Shown: positions 1-12,210 of the stretch, one piece after another
How the letters are laid out: every line of letters begins with the position of its first letter
Position numbering within the stretch: the stretch's first letter is position 1
Source of the DNA: Aspidiotus rigidus
Taxonomy: Eukaryota > Arthropoda > Insecta > Hemiptera > Diaspididae
Direction of reading: 5' to 3'
NCBI GenBank assembly: GCA_035079385.1
Contig: JAVHKY010000025.1
Coordinates: forward strand, 16,652,501-16,716,500
DNA: 64,000 nucleotides
Program-made: the position numbers and the translations under genes
Notes under the pieces: generated by a model
Databases searched by the model: none
Seen by the model: only the letters and a program-made list of their open reading frames with translations
What the model was told of the DNA's origin: nothing

Positions 1-613
1 TGACTGTTTTTGAAATCTGAATCGTGGAAACAATGGGCGAATAGTATCTGATTAAGAAGTCGGTGTGAGGGAGAGGTGTGAGCAAAGCCTACCCCCATAA
101 TTATGATTAAACAAAAAACAAGCTTTGTGTGTTCCTTGACCTGATCAATATCTCTGCTTTACCTCCTCTCTCTGCGAATTCCCGTCCGTAAGCTTGACCA
201 TAAAACTTACAGCTTATTATTTACGTACCTCCGTCCGGTTGGGACGGCGAACATACCCAAGGAATTAAGAAACGTATAATATAGTGATGTATTCTACATG
301 CCCTGAAATGAAAATACGAAGTAGTACCACGTCTTTCACAATCGGTACAGGATTCATCACCCTTAGTTAACTCTTCACCCTTCCTCAAATGCAACAATCT
401 GAAGTGAAATTATCTAACGCGAGTAAACGACCCCATCGAAAGCATCTAATAATATCAAACCTTTCTCAAACTACGCCTATATTGCATGATGATATCACAA
501 TCATATAACGTCGCGACAAAACTTTCCACGTCAGTTATTTTCCTCATTCTCCGATACGTCATCGACGGTTTCCGATACGCGATTTTAAATTCCTACTCCC
601 CCCTGCGCCTTAC
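1..613. other. Presumed kinase intron, no feature seen
   Basis: This stretch lies downstream of the last visible exon of the minus-strand NEK-like kinase, so it is probably intron. The expected next exon would start by completing the HRD motif and continue into a DxKPxN-like motif. I looked for its reverse complement and did not find it, so the rest of the gene should lie beyond the left edge. The open frame in 486-770 on the plus strand overlaps the kinase exon and is a shadow. Confidence 0.4.
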
Positions 614-1153
614 CTCGATGCATAATACGACAAGAATGAAGGTACGCAATTCCCGCGCTCAATTGCGACGTGAATCTCCAAATCTTCTGTTCCGATATGA
701 GCGACGCGTTTTTCGCGTGATTTGTTATGAACCGATGAAGATCTCCAGCTGGTGCCAGTTCCAGAATTAAATTCAACGCTTTGTCCAACTCGCTTCGATT
801 ATATTCGCAACAGAAAAATCGTATCACATTCGGATGCTTAGCTCTCTGAAGGTGAAATCGGGCAAATCACGTGATGAGATAACGCGCAAAGAATAATAAG
901 CTTATCTCATTTAAGGTCACGCGAAATAAATTACCTGCAATAAATTGACTTCGTTGAAACAATTGGCTCGATGATCTTCGTTCGCTATGTTGTCGACGAA
1001 AACTTTTTTCAACGCGTAATTTTTCTTGTTCTTGAGGCTACGAACTCGATACACTACGCTGAATGTGCCTTGCCCTATACAATCTTCGACTGCGAAATGT
1101 TTCCTGAGCTTAAATGGGCAGATTTTATCCTTGGTTATGGACGTCATATTCAT
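614..1153 (-). CDS. NEK6/7-like Ser/Thr protein kinase, 5' part, 2 exons
   Basis: N-terminal part of a NEK-family kinase. NEK6/7 kinases act in mitotic spindle and centrosome control; that role is family knowledge, not shown here. Exon A is 1153-935 and exon B is 845-614, joined in phase 0 across a GT-AG intron of 89 nt. Exon A carries the glycine-rich loop (IGQGTFSVVY) and the ATP-anchoring lysine (YALKKV). The junction reads EVNLLQ then RAKHPNVIRFF, as in NEK6/7. Exon B continues with the hinge LILELAPAGDL and ends inside the catalytic HRD motif at CATCGAG before gtaagg. I chose the ATG at 1153 because an in-frame TAG lies just before position 1210. That TAG also sits at a possible acceptor, so an upstream exon is possible. 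The C-lobe is outside the window. Confidence 0.85.
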
Positions 1154-1210
1154 ATGTGTCTCGAGCACACAAGGTCTTCGTTTGCTTCTTCTGGTTATTG
1201 TCTCCTCCAC

Positions 1211-4200
1211 CTATACGAGAGATGAAGAATATCAAGCATGAAATTGGATAATTGCGTAGATCAATAGCTCCTCTGGAACGAAAGTCGATATGACCAAATA
1301 CCTAAATCTTAGGTAGCAACTTACTACATGAATAGAATCTTACTTTCACTGGCAAATATCCGTGGCATGTGAGTACTATTGAACTCCCAAAATTATCAAC
1401 ATTTTTCCGTTCGTGTCTGCATTCAGTATTCGCTCATCGTACCGGTAATCATTAACAAGAACATGACAACGACAGCACACGACCGTCAGCCAAACCATAA
1501 AAACACAATAACCGGACTCCGGACTCGTCTCTGCAATTTCATGTCGGGTTTATTTTATGCGCGTGATTCATTGGTCCAGTGTTGCCGGTATGAAAGCAGA
1601 GAACTGAATTGCGATTTTATTTATACGTATCTCGATATTTGTGGTTCTGCGAAAATGTGCACACTATAGGCCTAATAATAAAACAGCTAAGACGAATCTT
1701 TTTATATACGATACATACACCGTATAGGTACTCATACTTGGGTACCTACTACTGGTTCTGTTGCTGAAACTGCAAGACGTGGCTATTAATGACAGAAGTA
1801 TAGTTAATTAGGTAGGTACATTAGAGCATTGACAGTTGATACTAATATTGGCTAGGTACCAGGAAATTTCAGAGATTCCGAGTCACTCAATATAATACCT
1901 TAAAAGGTGCAGATGGGGGATTTTTAAGGCATCACACGTACTCCGCTTGAAGAAATAAAAGCGAGCAATTCCCATGCTTTTTTGATAGATTCGGTTGTAG
2001 CCTCTATAGGTCGACTTTTTTGAATACGAATCCAATTTCCAACATCCGAGACATAACCCCGACAAGTTTCCCAGATAATTTTAAATCACATAGATAAGAT
2101 ACGTAAATTTCGTAGTTTTTTGTGTCCATAAATCTTTTATGATTGGATCATTCTGATACTCCTATTTTCAAAGGTTCCTTAAGCTTGAATGCACCGAAAG
2201 CCAATCTGAGTATAATTGTGAAGAGATGGCTGGACTGCTGGAGAGTCACAGCGAGTAGCCTATAGGTTTGATAACGCAATAAATTGGGATCTATAGGTCT
2301 GTGTACAAGAATAGTACATTCAAGTCGAGGAAACTTCTCACCGACACCGTGAAGGTTGAAAATGTGTGTGGACGTGAAACTAGAGGGTTATTTTTGTCCT
2401 CCTTCCAGATTTTATACAAAGAAATATAGTAATCATTGTCAGGACAATAATTTGTTGAAATAGTGGCAGGCTCTATATAAGCATGGAGAGTCAGAAGTTC
2501 TATGAATACAACTTGGTTTAAGAACATCAATAGGCCTACAACAATGAATTTTCTCCCGTAACATAATTGAGGGCCTAACCGTATAGAAAGAGAGTGTGTC
2601 TGTCGGACGCCCTGGTGATTTTTAAATAACACAGCGATGGATAATCAGCCTTCAGCCGCTTATACTTATGTGCAATTACCGGTATAGTCCATAGTTTCAT
2701 GCTATATGATAGTCTCAAAATTTGTTGCAATCCAAGGTAGGTACTGAAGAGACCGTCGGACGTAGTCCCAATAGTTTTCCTTGAAACTGTCAAGACTATC
2801 GATAGTTTAGATGAAAAAGCCAATCAAGAGAAAAGTACCTATACCACACGTAGGATAGATACCTTTCTCCCGGTCACTATTTTTTGGAAAGACCTGTCAA
2901 GGAATGCATCTTCAATTCTCATGTTGCCAGATGATGGACGCGACTGTAAAAAATCATAAAGACGTGGTGCCTTGCTCATTGCACAGTTCTGGTACCGCCT
3001 GACTCATCTTAATTCATTGAACTGACGCATTTAATATTCAATTTGCACTTATTTTTGTGATTTTGATAAGAAAAGAAAAAATTTTCAACTATTGATATAG
3101 TTTCTCAAATTATCAACGATACTCGAGTGTATCGTTTCCAGTCTTTCCACATTTTTCGATAATCGCGCATTGGGATGTTAACCTATGTTTGGTAGCGCTA
3201 GAATCACCTTCCTCTCTCGCCGCACTCGCTTGAATTTCTGGGTGACGATTTTACGTTCAATGTATTCGGCCATAAGAAACGAGATTTTCAATTAGTCGTA
3301 GATGACTCAATACTTCACCATTAGAATTACTTCTTTCAGTTATCGATTCTCTTGAAGTGTTTAAACGATTTATAGGATATAATTTTTTGATATTACGAAT
3401 TGTAATAATTTAAATCGTATTTGAAAATTGTAAATTCCCCATCATGAAGCATGGTACGTTAAAATTATCCCCCACATGTTCGAGCACGGCTACCAACTTA
3501 CGCAACTTGGGTTAACATCCCAATTGCAGGCTACAGCCACAGTCATACAAGTGAATCGAATTTATTGGCCGGAAAAAGTTGAACAACGCTGCGGTTGGAA
3601 AATGTACAAGAAAGGGTCGCGCGTGGAGGCCGAGAGGATAGTCGGCCTAGCACCCTGGCCGTGCTAGCAAGCATGCCGATCCGGGTTCCCTTGAGTAATC
3701 GTGTTTGTTGTAGATTCAATATTACGTACACCCGTACACCCATCACCGGAATTCTCATCTGCAAGTAGTAGTGAGCGGGTATCGACAGCCCCGACGATGA
3801 TTCAATTTTCTATCGTACCTATCTTGGTGTCATATTTGAATTTTAAATATACGCCCATGCCGCGTCGGATGAAATCTGGTTCAAAGTTTAACTCGATAAA
3901 CCAAATATCTGGTCGAGAATCATGGATTTAAGGAATGAAACGATCACGAATGATTTCAAACCCGGAAAATACAAAAGGAATTAATATTTTGAACGGTTAG
4001 ACGAAACAGGTCATTATCTGCTAGGATGAGAAAAAAAAATACTTATACCTAATTGAAGATATAGGAATATAATATCATCTTATTTTTCTCAGATTCCATC
4101 GTCGTTGGTTTGAGCGAGGGATTAAATTTTTACTTTTTTCTCAAAGTCTAAAATAATATAGTTCTCAAAAGAATAAATCTAGCCTATGCGATCTCGTTTT

Positions 4201-5701
4201 TTTTTTAAAGAATTAAAAATATGCCCGCTCACTTTTGACTCAGACTAGGTTACAATCTTTTTTCCGAGATTATTGAATTACCGGTATTTAGAACATGAAC
4301 ATATATTTACTAGCGATTTTTTTGAAATTAACGGCTCAATTCTGCGTATCAGAAAAATTATACGTATCAAAATATGAAAAATATACTGAACTGTGACTGA
4401 ACTGCAAGAACATGAACAGAAGAGAAGTAGGACTTCGAAAATTACGAAGCTTACATAGCGCAATAGTGGACTTGAATAATTTTTATCAGGGTAATACTTA
4501 ATATTTCTTCATTAATTTTGTTTTTTCGAATTTATTTTTCATCATCGTTCAATTAAATCGACTTATAAATCCTAATGCGCGAGCTATATGAGTTTCATAA
4601 TTTTCCTAGTCTTTATCATTTTAGCCCATGTAATATTGAAGGATGGAATCATTCGAAGGCTTATTTTTCATATTCGTTTTTTCGTCAAACAGTGCACAAA
4701 CACGAAGAAAGAACAGAAACGAAATAAAAATCCAAGTTCCGGTAAAATATTAATTTATTGAAGGTTGTGAATTTTCAATTCAATAATTGAATTCACTAAT
4801 GTCTATTTGAAGAATCGAACTGAGAATAGTTGATTTTATAAATCCAATCAAAATGAATTGGCTTCAACTGGTTAGTTTGACGAATATTGAGTATTTTGGA
4901 AAAATAATAATCCTAAAATTTCGATTATTCTCCTGATCCTAATTACCTCCAGTTGATTTTTAAGACGAAGGATGTTTTCGTAGAAATATTGACTTATTCT
5001 TCATTAAAAAAAAAAAAAATTAGGGAAAGATTTTGTGACACCTTTTTGTTGTTATCTGTTGTTTTTTTTTTTCTTATTAGTATTTAATAGATTGATCTGA
5101 CAGTCTAGTGCCGACGTTATAAGCGTTATAAAGCATTAAACACTTTTTAGAAGTTCGGAGCCCATTAGATAGTCGTAAACTACCAGTTTCTCTTCATCAT
5201 CCGTTTTTCATAGTTACGGGTACCTGTTGAAACGGGAAAATTGAGAATGACAAGAATAACAATTCAATATTATTCAAATTCGAAATAATCGAACAAGAAT
5301 TCCGTCTACTGAACAGAACAATGTGACTAGTTTTTCAGAAATATCTTCAACACCATACTCTAGGAGAGAATTAAACTCGTGAACCATTTGAACACACAAT
5401 ATTATCGTTTACGTAAATATAAGACATGTTTCTTTTAAAAGAACGCAGATATTTTTCATTACCCCATATGAAGAAAAACACAGAAGAAAATTTAGAATTA
5501 CGTACCGAATGCGTAACCCCAGGTCGCATCATACAGCAAAACCTGTACACACTTAATCACTATACATGAAAACTCGATTCAAAAGTGCTGCTTAACACAG
5601 AATTCAAATTATTCGTTACGACTAAGGAAGAATATGATTTAAGGCACTCATTTACGAGTCATTTTCCATTGATCCAGTTCACCGATGAAAAACGACGATA
5701 T
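1211..5701. other. Intergenic / upstream DNA, no gene recognised
   Basis: AT-rich sequence between two minus-strand genes. Only short open frames of low complexity are present and none resembles a known domain. A somewhat more GC-rich block at 3476-3800 stands out against its surroundings; its 63-residue plus-strand frame is not recognisable. Short A and T runs lie near 5007-5072. The region upstream of 1211 should hold the kinase promoter, but no clear core element was identified. Confidence 0.3.
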
Positions 5702-6643
5702 TCATAGATTATTTCTCGCCATAGCGAGTGATAAATTTCGTTTCAAATTTTCGACGAAATTTTTACTGGACAATCCGACTGATTCATCTTCAGTCGATGC
5801 TTGCTCTACTTCTTCTACTTCTTCTACTTTCGCTATCGTATCACCTTCATAAATTTTCTCGAGCTTCACAGTTTTAGTTTCGCATTCTACATCCGCTATC
5901 GTATCACCTTCATAAACTTCCTCGAGCTTTACAGTTTTAGTTTCGCATTCTTCTTCGGCGACAGTGGGTGACTCATCCTCAGTCGTCGTTGTATTGGCAA
6001 CTTTCTCATGAATTTGCAAATGTAAATACAGGATGAACGCTGATGTGAAGTCCTTGTGACACAATTTACATGAATAAAAGGTTCGACTTTCTGCGGCCAA
6101 ACTGTCAGCAGCTATGTTATTTGGAATTTCTCCTTCTTCTATATCTTCCTCATCAGTAGCTTCATCGATCATTCGTTCTAGTTGTTCCATCTTCACATCC
6201 ATCTGAAGAACGTCTGCTTGAGAATCCTGAGGAAACACGTAGTTACTTAATAGCACTATCCTTTCACATCTCTACAGTCAATTAATGATAGAAAATAAAA
6301 CCAACTTCGCTCTCTTGTTGTTCTATCGGTTTCTTTCTAGATCTAGGTTTGGGTGATTTCGTGGGAGAGGCCTTTTTTGCTGGTTGTTTACGTTTGACAG
6401 TCTTCTTGACTGATTCTTCTTCGGGCATACTGCTCGTCTCGGCTTCTGAATTCTTTGACTTGGCTCTCAGACTTCGTCGACATTTAAGCGTTTCCTAAAT
6501 GTTGAAACGGACGATTGTAATTAAACAACAGAGATTTTACGAACATACTAAAAGTTTAATACCGATTTTATGTCGTCTTTTGATTCGTCGACGTTTGCAG
6601 GAGGCTCAGCTTCATCAGAGGCTGGGCATTTTAACAGTGGCAT
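5702..6643 (-). CDS. Single C2H2 zinc-finger acidic protein, 3 coding exons
   Basis: Probable nuclear protein of 264 residues with one C2H2 finger. Coding exons are 6643-6563 (27 codons), 6494-6306 (63 codons) and 6226-5702 (174 codons plus stop); all junctions are GT-AG and phase 0. Exon 2 is a basic, Ser/Pro-rich, linker-like segment (KKTVKRKQPAKKASPTKSPK). Exon 3 starts acidic, then has the finger at about residues 143-163 (CKLC, 12 residues, HLQIH). After it come two tandem ~21-residue repeats built on ECETKTVKLE and YEGDTIA. The start is the ATG at 6643, since the frame upstream through the acceptor at 6692 meets a stop in the preceding, probably 5' UTR exon, which ends at about 6852. 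One finger is rarely enough for specific DNA binding, so function is unknown. Confidence 0.75.
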
Positions 6644-6692
6644 AACTCTTAAAATATTTTCACTCGGCGCTTCACAAATTCTGCGCAATAAT

Positions 6693-7893
6693 CTGTACGA
6701 AAAAAAAAATCGAACGTATACTATTTTGAGAACGTTTTCAAGGCAGTAAGTTGTTGGTTAATCGACTTAATGTAATGTTTATCAACTTTTGACGCGAAGA
6801 TTGAAAAATAAAGATGAACCAACACAATGTAGCAGGAGTGTAAATAAATACCTTGTCTAGCATGAAATTTGTGAAAAATCATTTCCGATCCTTTCATGTA
6901 TTAACTCCATAGAATTGGCAGATCACAGAAAAGAAGACTGTCTGGAAAATCAATGAAATAAAGCGTGATGAATACTTTCATAATTAAATCATCAGCGAAT
7001 ACGAGAAAACTCACATACGAATGGAGTTTATTGATAGATATTGATTTTCTATACAGTGCCGGCGATCATTGATGACGACACGATTCACGAAAATATATCA
7101 ATAAAAATAGGAAGAAGTTTCAGGAATTAGGATTTTCTGCGAACGATACAAATTATCATCGTCTGAATCTCATCATCTTATTATCTCACATTTCGTGTAT
7201 TGTTTTGATTGTTCTTCTCGTTTTCCTTGTTCCCGGATACCCGCGAAGTCCCAAGTGCAAAAACGGAACAACGTAGACGGTAGATCGAATAATAATTGAA
7301 TGTTAATTATTATGAGCTATGTAAAGAAAAAAGGTTGCGTTTGAGCTATTAGGAAATCAGCAGAAAGTCAACAATGTTATGCGTCTTGTCGTATCTGTGT
7401 GTATCAGTTCTGCTTAGTTGTTTTGTAGCCAAAGAGCGAACATTTCTTCATTCCAATTTCCAACGGGTCGATCATCCGCTAGGAGCACTATAATCAACAA
7501 AATTTGAAAGTGTTGATCAGCGCGTTGTAATTAATGGTAAATAATTATTCAAGCCTTAATGAGGCAAGTAGAGACATTAGAATGGGACGTGTTTTTTTGT
7601 TTCCACACTGCTGATAACAACAGCATAACCTAACCTTACTGCTCTGCTAGGTTCTATACAAAAATGATTCACATGTTATCTCCCATAAGAGAAAAAGAAT
7701 CCTCAAATATGTCGAAAACAAAGAAAAAAGGATTACGATGCGTATATAAATAAACAGTAAACTAAAAGCTTCTTTCTTTCTTTGACACTGCCACCTCCAA
7801 GCTCCTCCCCCACTTGTCAAGAAGCTTTCAGCTAGGTTCGGTTATATCTTTAAAGGTGAAACATTTTCGACCTCAATAAGTTATCCCAATCTG
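6693..7893. other. 5' flank of the zinc-finger gene, otherwise empty
   Basis: This contains a likely 5' UTR exon of the zinc-finger gene ending at about 6852 with a good donor (ACAAG before gtattt). The rest is AT-rich with no recognisable coding sequence or repeat. Confidence 0.3.
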
Positions 7894-7897
7894 TTAA

Positions 7898-9354
7898 CCC
7901 TTAATGTACTGGATTTTGAAATGTTTTAAAATTTGGAATTTTTGCGTAAAATATCATAGATGTATCCCCATATATCCCGAATATCAAAAAAAATTTCAGT
8001 TTTACTCATTCAATTTTTGTAGAGACCCTACGTGCCAAAAGTGGCACATAGTACGTTAGGGTTGTTGAGTGTAAAACATAAATGTCACGTTTTCACGAGC
8101 GGAAAAATAGTTTTTGCTCATTTTATCACGCCAAAGGTGATTTCTTTAGAGTTATAGAAGTTCTATTCATTACAACGGCTAACATTAGTTTTACCGAGGT
8201 TTTGTATTCTTTAATTTTAGAGTCATTCGAACAAAAGTGCTATTTCTTGCTTGTTTTAATTTTCTGATGACAAACGTCCTTATATTCTGAATTTGTAGTT
8301 TAAAATATGTAATTACCCCAAATTAAGTAGGGGCCAGATCGAGCGTTAATTTTCTGGGAGCGTTTATATTTATTGAATCTTGTTTCACGGGTTCGTCCTA
8401 TGTGCCACTTTTGGCACATACATACAAGATGGTTATACCTTCCAACAATGATAATGCTCAACTCTACCTGTTTGCTACCTGTTCACTTACCTGTTCACTG
8501 TCTTCTCTTTCCCTTCCTTTCTTTTTTTTTCATTTTTTTTTTTTTTTTTCATTTTACAAACAGTGGTGGAGTTCCCGTCAGCTGACCTTTCTTTATTTAT
8601 TTTTCCGTCTTTTACTTTCTCTTTTGTTCAAGTATTTTTTGGTAAACTTCCCATTCTACGCAACTGTAAGAGATCTCGCAACTCTAAGAGGTATACTTCG
8701 CACGCCGAAATCATAGTGATGAGAGTGCAGTCATTCTTCTCTTACATTGTATTGAGAACAGGTTAATTGTTTAAAAATCCATTGTTACCTAACCTAAAAA
8801 AAAAGAGGTAGATAGGAAAAAAAAATCAACATGTATTCGGCGTGCCGCCTTCTTTCTGTCCTACAATAGGAAGCATCCCTTATACTGTTTTCCTTACCTG
8901 TTTGTGACAAAAACGGCACATAGGACGATACGGACCTTTTTCAACTATTATGATAGATTTTGAAAAAACACCGTGATGTACTATGTGCCATTTCTGGCAC
9001 GTTCAACTTCAAGAGTAATTTTTATCGATACTAAGAGGAAATTTCTGAGTCTGATTTCAGAAATGGGAAGTTGAGATTTCTATCTTTTAATTTTTCATAA
9101 GGATAACTTCATTTGAGTGAATAATCATGGAGTTTGAGCGCTTCAAAAATTTGCATTTTCAATCAAGCAATATCCCTACTTCCGAACGTCATAAATTTCG
9201 TATTTATGGATATTTTTTTGTGAAACTTGTTTTGCTGACGAGGATACGAATACTGAACACCCTTACGTTATTTTCATCAAAAAATATTGTCTACATTTGA
9301 AAATATGATCGTTTTTTTCGAACGTGCCAAATGTGGCACATAGTACATTAAGGG
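7898..9354. mobile_element. Non-autonomous piggyBac-like element with palindromic repeats
   Basis: The ends are inverted repeats starting CCCTTAATGTACT on the left and ending AGTACATTAAGGG on the right. Each is flanked by TTAA (7894-7897 and 9355-9358), the hallmark target of piggyBac transposases, and the CCC start also fits that superfamily. The 1457-bp body has no transposase frame, so it depends on a helper. Five imperfect palindromes of the type GTGCCA-N4-TGGCAC lie at about 8032-8047, 8402-8417, 8904-8920, 8985-9000 and 9324-9339. The last is next to the right end. A near copy of that end (palindrome plus TAGTACGTTAGGG) lies internally at 8031-8061. They may be transposase-binding sites, by inference from position. 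Confidence 0.85.
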
Positions 9355-9423
9355 TTAAACCTCGGTTCCGACCTGTATTTTGTATTACTTTGAGCAACTT
9401 AATTTGCAGACTTTAAGACCCCA

Positions 9424-9792
9424 TAATTTGTAAGGAGAAACGTGGAGTCTACAAGTTACGTTGTAATAATCGCCCTGCCGTATACATTGGTGAATCAGGT
9501 CCCCAATTTTCAATCAGAACCTCCGAGCACCTTCAAGCATTCCGTGAAAACAAATCCTAAGAAGTCGGCTTTTGCCGCTCACCTCCCATAGCGAGGAACC
9601 ATTCTTTTGAGGAAAGCACTGAAATATTGCTCCACGCGCGGATTCACGGAGAACAAATATCAAAAGCGGCTAGCTCTTGAAGAAGCCATTGAAATTACTC
9701 GCCATAACAATGATTCAGACTCCTTTTTACTTAATGAGTTCATTCCAGAGTACCTATATGGTTTGGTAGATGAAACATACTCGTCTACGTAA
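9424..9792 (+). pseudogene. Decayed GIY-YIG endonuclease, Penelope-like element C-terminus
   Basis: The first frame reads GVYKLRC then VYIGESG and a conserved EHLQAF, which is the start of a GIY-YIG nuclease domain as found at the C-terminus of Penelope-like retroelements. A stop and frameshift follow near 9560. Homology resumes in other frames with SAFAAHL, then HSFEESTEILL, and then in the frame at 9607-9792 with RLALEEAIEITRHN, a block typical of the end of these proteins. At least two frameshifts make it non-functional. No reverse transcriptase remains to the left, where the piggyBac element ends 66 bp away. The family call rests on motif order only. Confidence 0.6.
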
Positions 9793-11117
9793 CGTCTTAT
9801 GAATTTCCTAATTTCTTCTATTTTTCCTTCTTGTTTTATCGTTCTGTTCTACGATCATCTTGTGGTGATTCGTAATTTTTTAGTAATTTTCTGATACCCA
9901 TAGAACATATCCACGTGCTACCTAGTAAACAATAATTATCCTCATTCCGACACAAGTGTTTTGTACCTAGTTTGATTCAAAGTTCTTATGATGCTTGCGC
10001 GCGTCAATCATCGGAGACAGCTGGTACACTAATTGTTTTGTAATTTCGTACTAACCTATCAATAGACATGGGTGGTAAAATAAAGAAAGTACCCACATTT
10101 CTTTTTACACGAGTTGAAAAAGAAATGAGGTTATAGGAGTCTAGATTCAGAATTAATGATCGATATTGACGACAACTGTTGGAAATTTCAAGAAAAAATC
10201 CTTTTTTATAATTGTCAGATAGGTATATATTTACGCTCAATAGAAACCGAAAGTTTTCCTATAAATTCTGCTCGTCGGATTATTTTACACTTATTCATTC
10301 AACTTTCTTCGTACATTTTGTCAACTTATCAACTTTATTGTAAATTTTTACATTAGTTCATTTAGCTAATTTTTTTTACGTGAATTATCAGGTGCTACTA
10401 CAAATACCATATACACTATATTTTCTTACACTGCAGGTGGGTAGAGAACCATACGTTTTGAATACCTATGATTTATATTTTCAAATTTTAATAAATATAC
10501 TGGGTAGGTAGATAAGTATTATTGCATCTCGGCTGGTAAAAATTTTTCAATTTTGTATAAACAAGTACGTGAAATTTTTGTGATTTTGTAACTTTTGTTG
10601 CGTTCGGTTTTTCAAGATAGAATCGGTATACATCGTTTTACATCATTTCATTCCGAGTGAATAAATTTTTCTCCCCCGTCTGTACCGATGTAATGCGATT
10701 TATGAGTAGATAAAACTTCGAATTATTATTTTGTTTTTTAACAGTCAATCGATATTGATCGGAAATAAAAATACCGTTGTTCAGTAAAAGGCAATTATTA
10801 TAACGCCTAAAATTTTTGACAGGTCGATCTAAAGGGAGAACAAATGGACTAAAATTGACTCAAAGTTTTGTAAAATTTCATTCGATTTCACACATCTACT
10901 ATAGCTGTACTATACTTATGCCACGTCATGATTTCGATTTAAAAAAAAATGAACTATCGGAAATTTGAACTTAAGTTTTTTTTTTTTTTTTTTTTTTTTT
11001 TTTACGATTTATTCGAAGGGAAGTGGCGACACCATTTTTCACGGAAAGTTTCATGTTACCTATTGATTTTACATTTGCTTGTATAATGCGATTTTTTTTT
11101 TCATAGATTTGAACGCC
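9793..11117. other. Intergenic, no gene recognised
   Basis: AT-rich sequence upstream of the small secreted-protein gene, with a T-run of about 25 at 10978-11003. Short open frames at 10004-10356 show no domain-like composition. Promoter elements for the gene at 11118 should lie here but I cannot assign one. Confidence 0.3.
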
Positions 11118-12210
11118 ATGTTGACTACGAGAAAATTGATTGTCCTCTTGGTCGTCGTAGCTACTGGTACCTTATGTGATGCAACACAATATAAAGTCTT
11201 AAATACCTACCAATGTAAGATTCTTCTTTTAAATAGAATTTTGGGACACATAAATTTTTATTTGGATGTTTTTAGAATTTTTACGTTAGACCAGTATTCC
11301 TCATGAATTCTATGATCGGAACGTTGCGAGCCATTTTGAACAAAATTTACCTTTTCTAGAATTGCGTGTCTCTGTAAAGTTTTTTCAAATTTTGTTCAGT
11401 ATTCCTCAAACCAGCGATCACGATCGACTGATCGATCGCCAACCTTTTAGAGAAATTGTAAAAATGTAAGGTCTAAAATTTAATGGACTTGCATCGGGTC
11501 CACATATCTTCTAATGATTTTTACTTCGGTAGATCGCGAAACATTTACATACTAAACACGTACAGTTTTACATATTATATACACGCACGTATACACCACG
11601 TACGCAGAAAAATATACCTTCAAGGAGCCCTGAAACTGAATGAGTCGAACGCGTTTACTCCAATCATTCCAAAACGTAACTTTTCTCTACTTTTCTGAAA
11701 GGTTAGAGAAAATGATTAATTTTAAAATTAATTAATCTACTCATTCCACAAAAACACACGAAACGCACACACCCCAAAATCCTGCGAAAGAAAAGGAAAT
11801 TAACGGGATGACGAAATGAGCTTTCTTTATACGTGTAACGATATAAGTACGCTACAATAAATTTTGTTCTCTTATTAATATGCAACATATTAATGATGAA
11901 GGTAAAAATCTAATTTTGCTCCTTCGGATGTATTGTAGCTAAGAATTTTGATCCAACCAAAACTGGAATAAAACTAGAAAATAAGGATACTTTGACTAAT
12001 AAAGAAGCCATTGCATATGCCCAAGAAGCTGGTGGGATATGGCAAGGAGTAAAAGGAAGCATCAACCTAATTCCAATCCTGATCGAAGATGCAGAATGTC
12101 CAAATGGGAAAGAAATTGAAATAAATGCTTACCAAATTAATACAGAAAAGGGCAACGTCTTTGTTTGTTTCACAAATAAAGATTGTTATGATTTATATAA
12201 ACAATGGTAG
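11118..12210 (+). CDS. Small secreted protein, 2 exons, unrecognised family
   Basis: Predicted 122-residue preprotein. Exon 1 (11118-11214) encodes a classic signal peptide, MLTTRKLIVLLVVVATGTLC, with likely cleavage near residue 20-23. It ends in phase 1 (CAA T) before gtaag. Exon 2 (11939-12210) follows a TATTGTAG acceptor and reads S-K-N-F-D through to the stop; the 724-nt intron is AT-rich. The mature part of about 100 residues is hydrophilic with three cysteines (AEC, FVC, KDC), so one may be unpaired or used for dimerisation. The C-terminus is DLYKQW. AATAAA motifs at about 12388-12408 suit polyadenylation. I do not recognise the family; salivary or hemolymph secretion is possible but only a guess. 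Confidence 0.7.

Noticed and set aside
1154..1210. GTG at 1210 as the kinase start
   Set aside because: GTG is not a usual animal start and an in-frame TAG directly precedes it; the ATG at 1153 is preferred.
971..1241. Two plus-strand open frames over the kinase exon
   Set aside because: They are antisense shadows of the NEK-like exon, which has clear kinase motifs.
8373..8766. Overlapping frames inside the piggyBac-like element
   Set aside because: T-rich low-complexity translations without any transposase motif.
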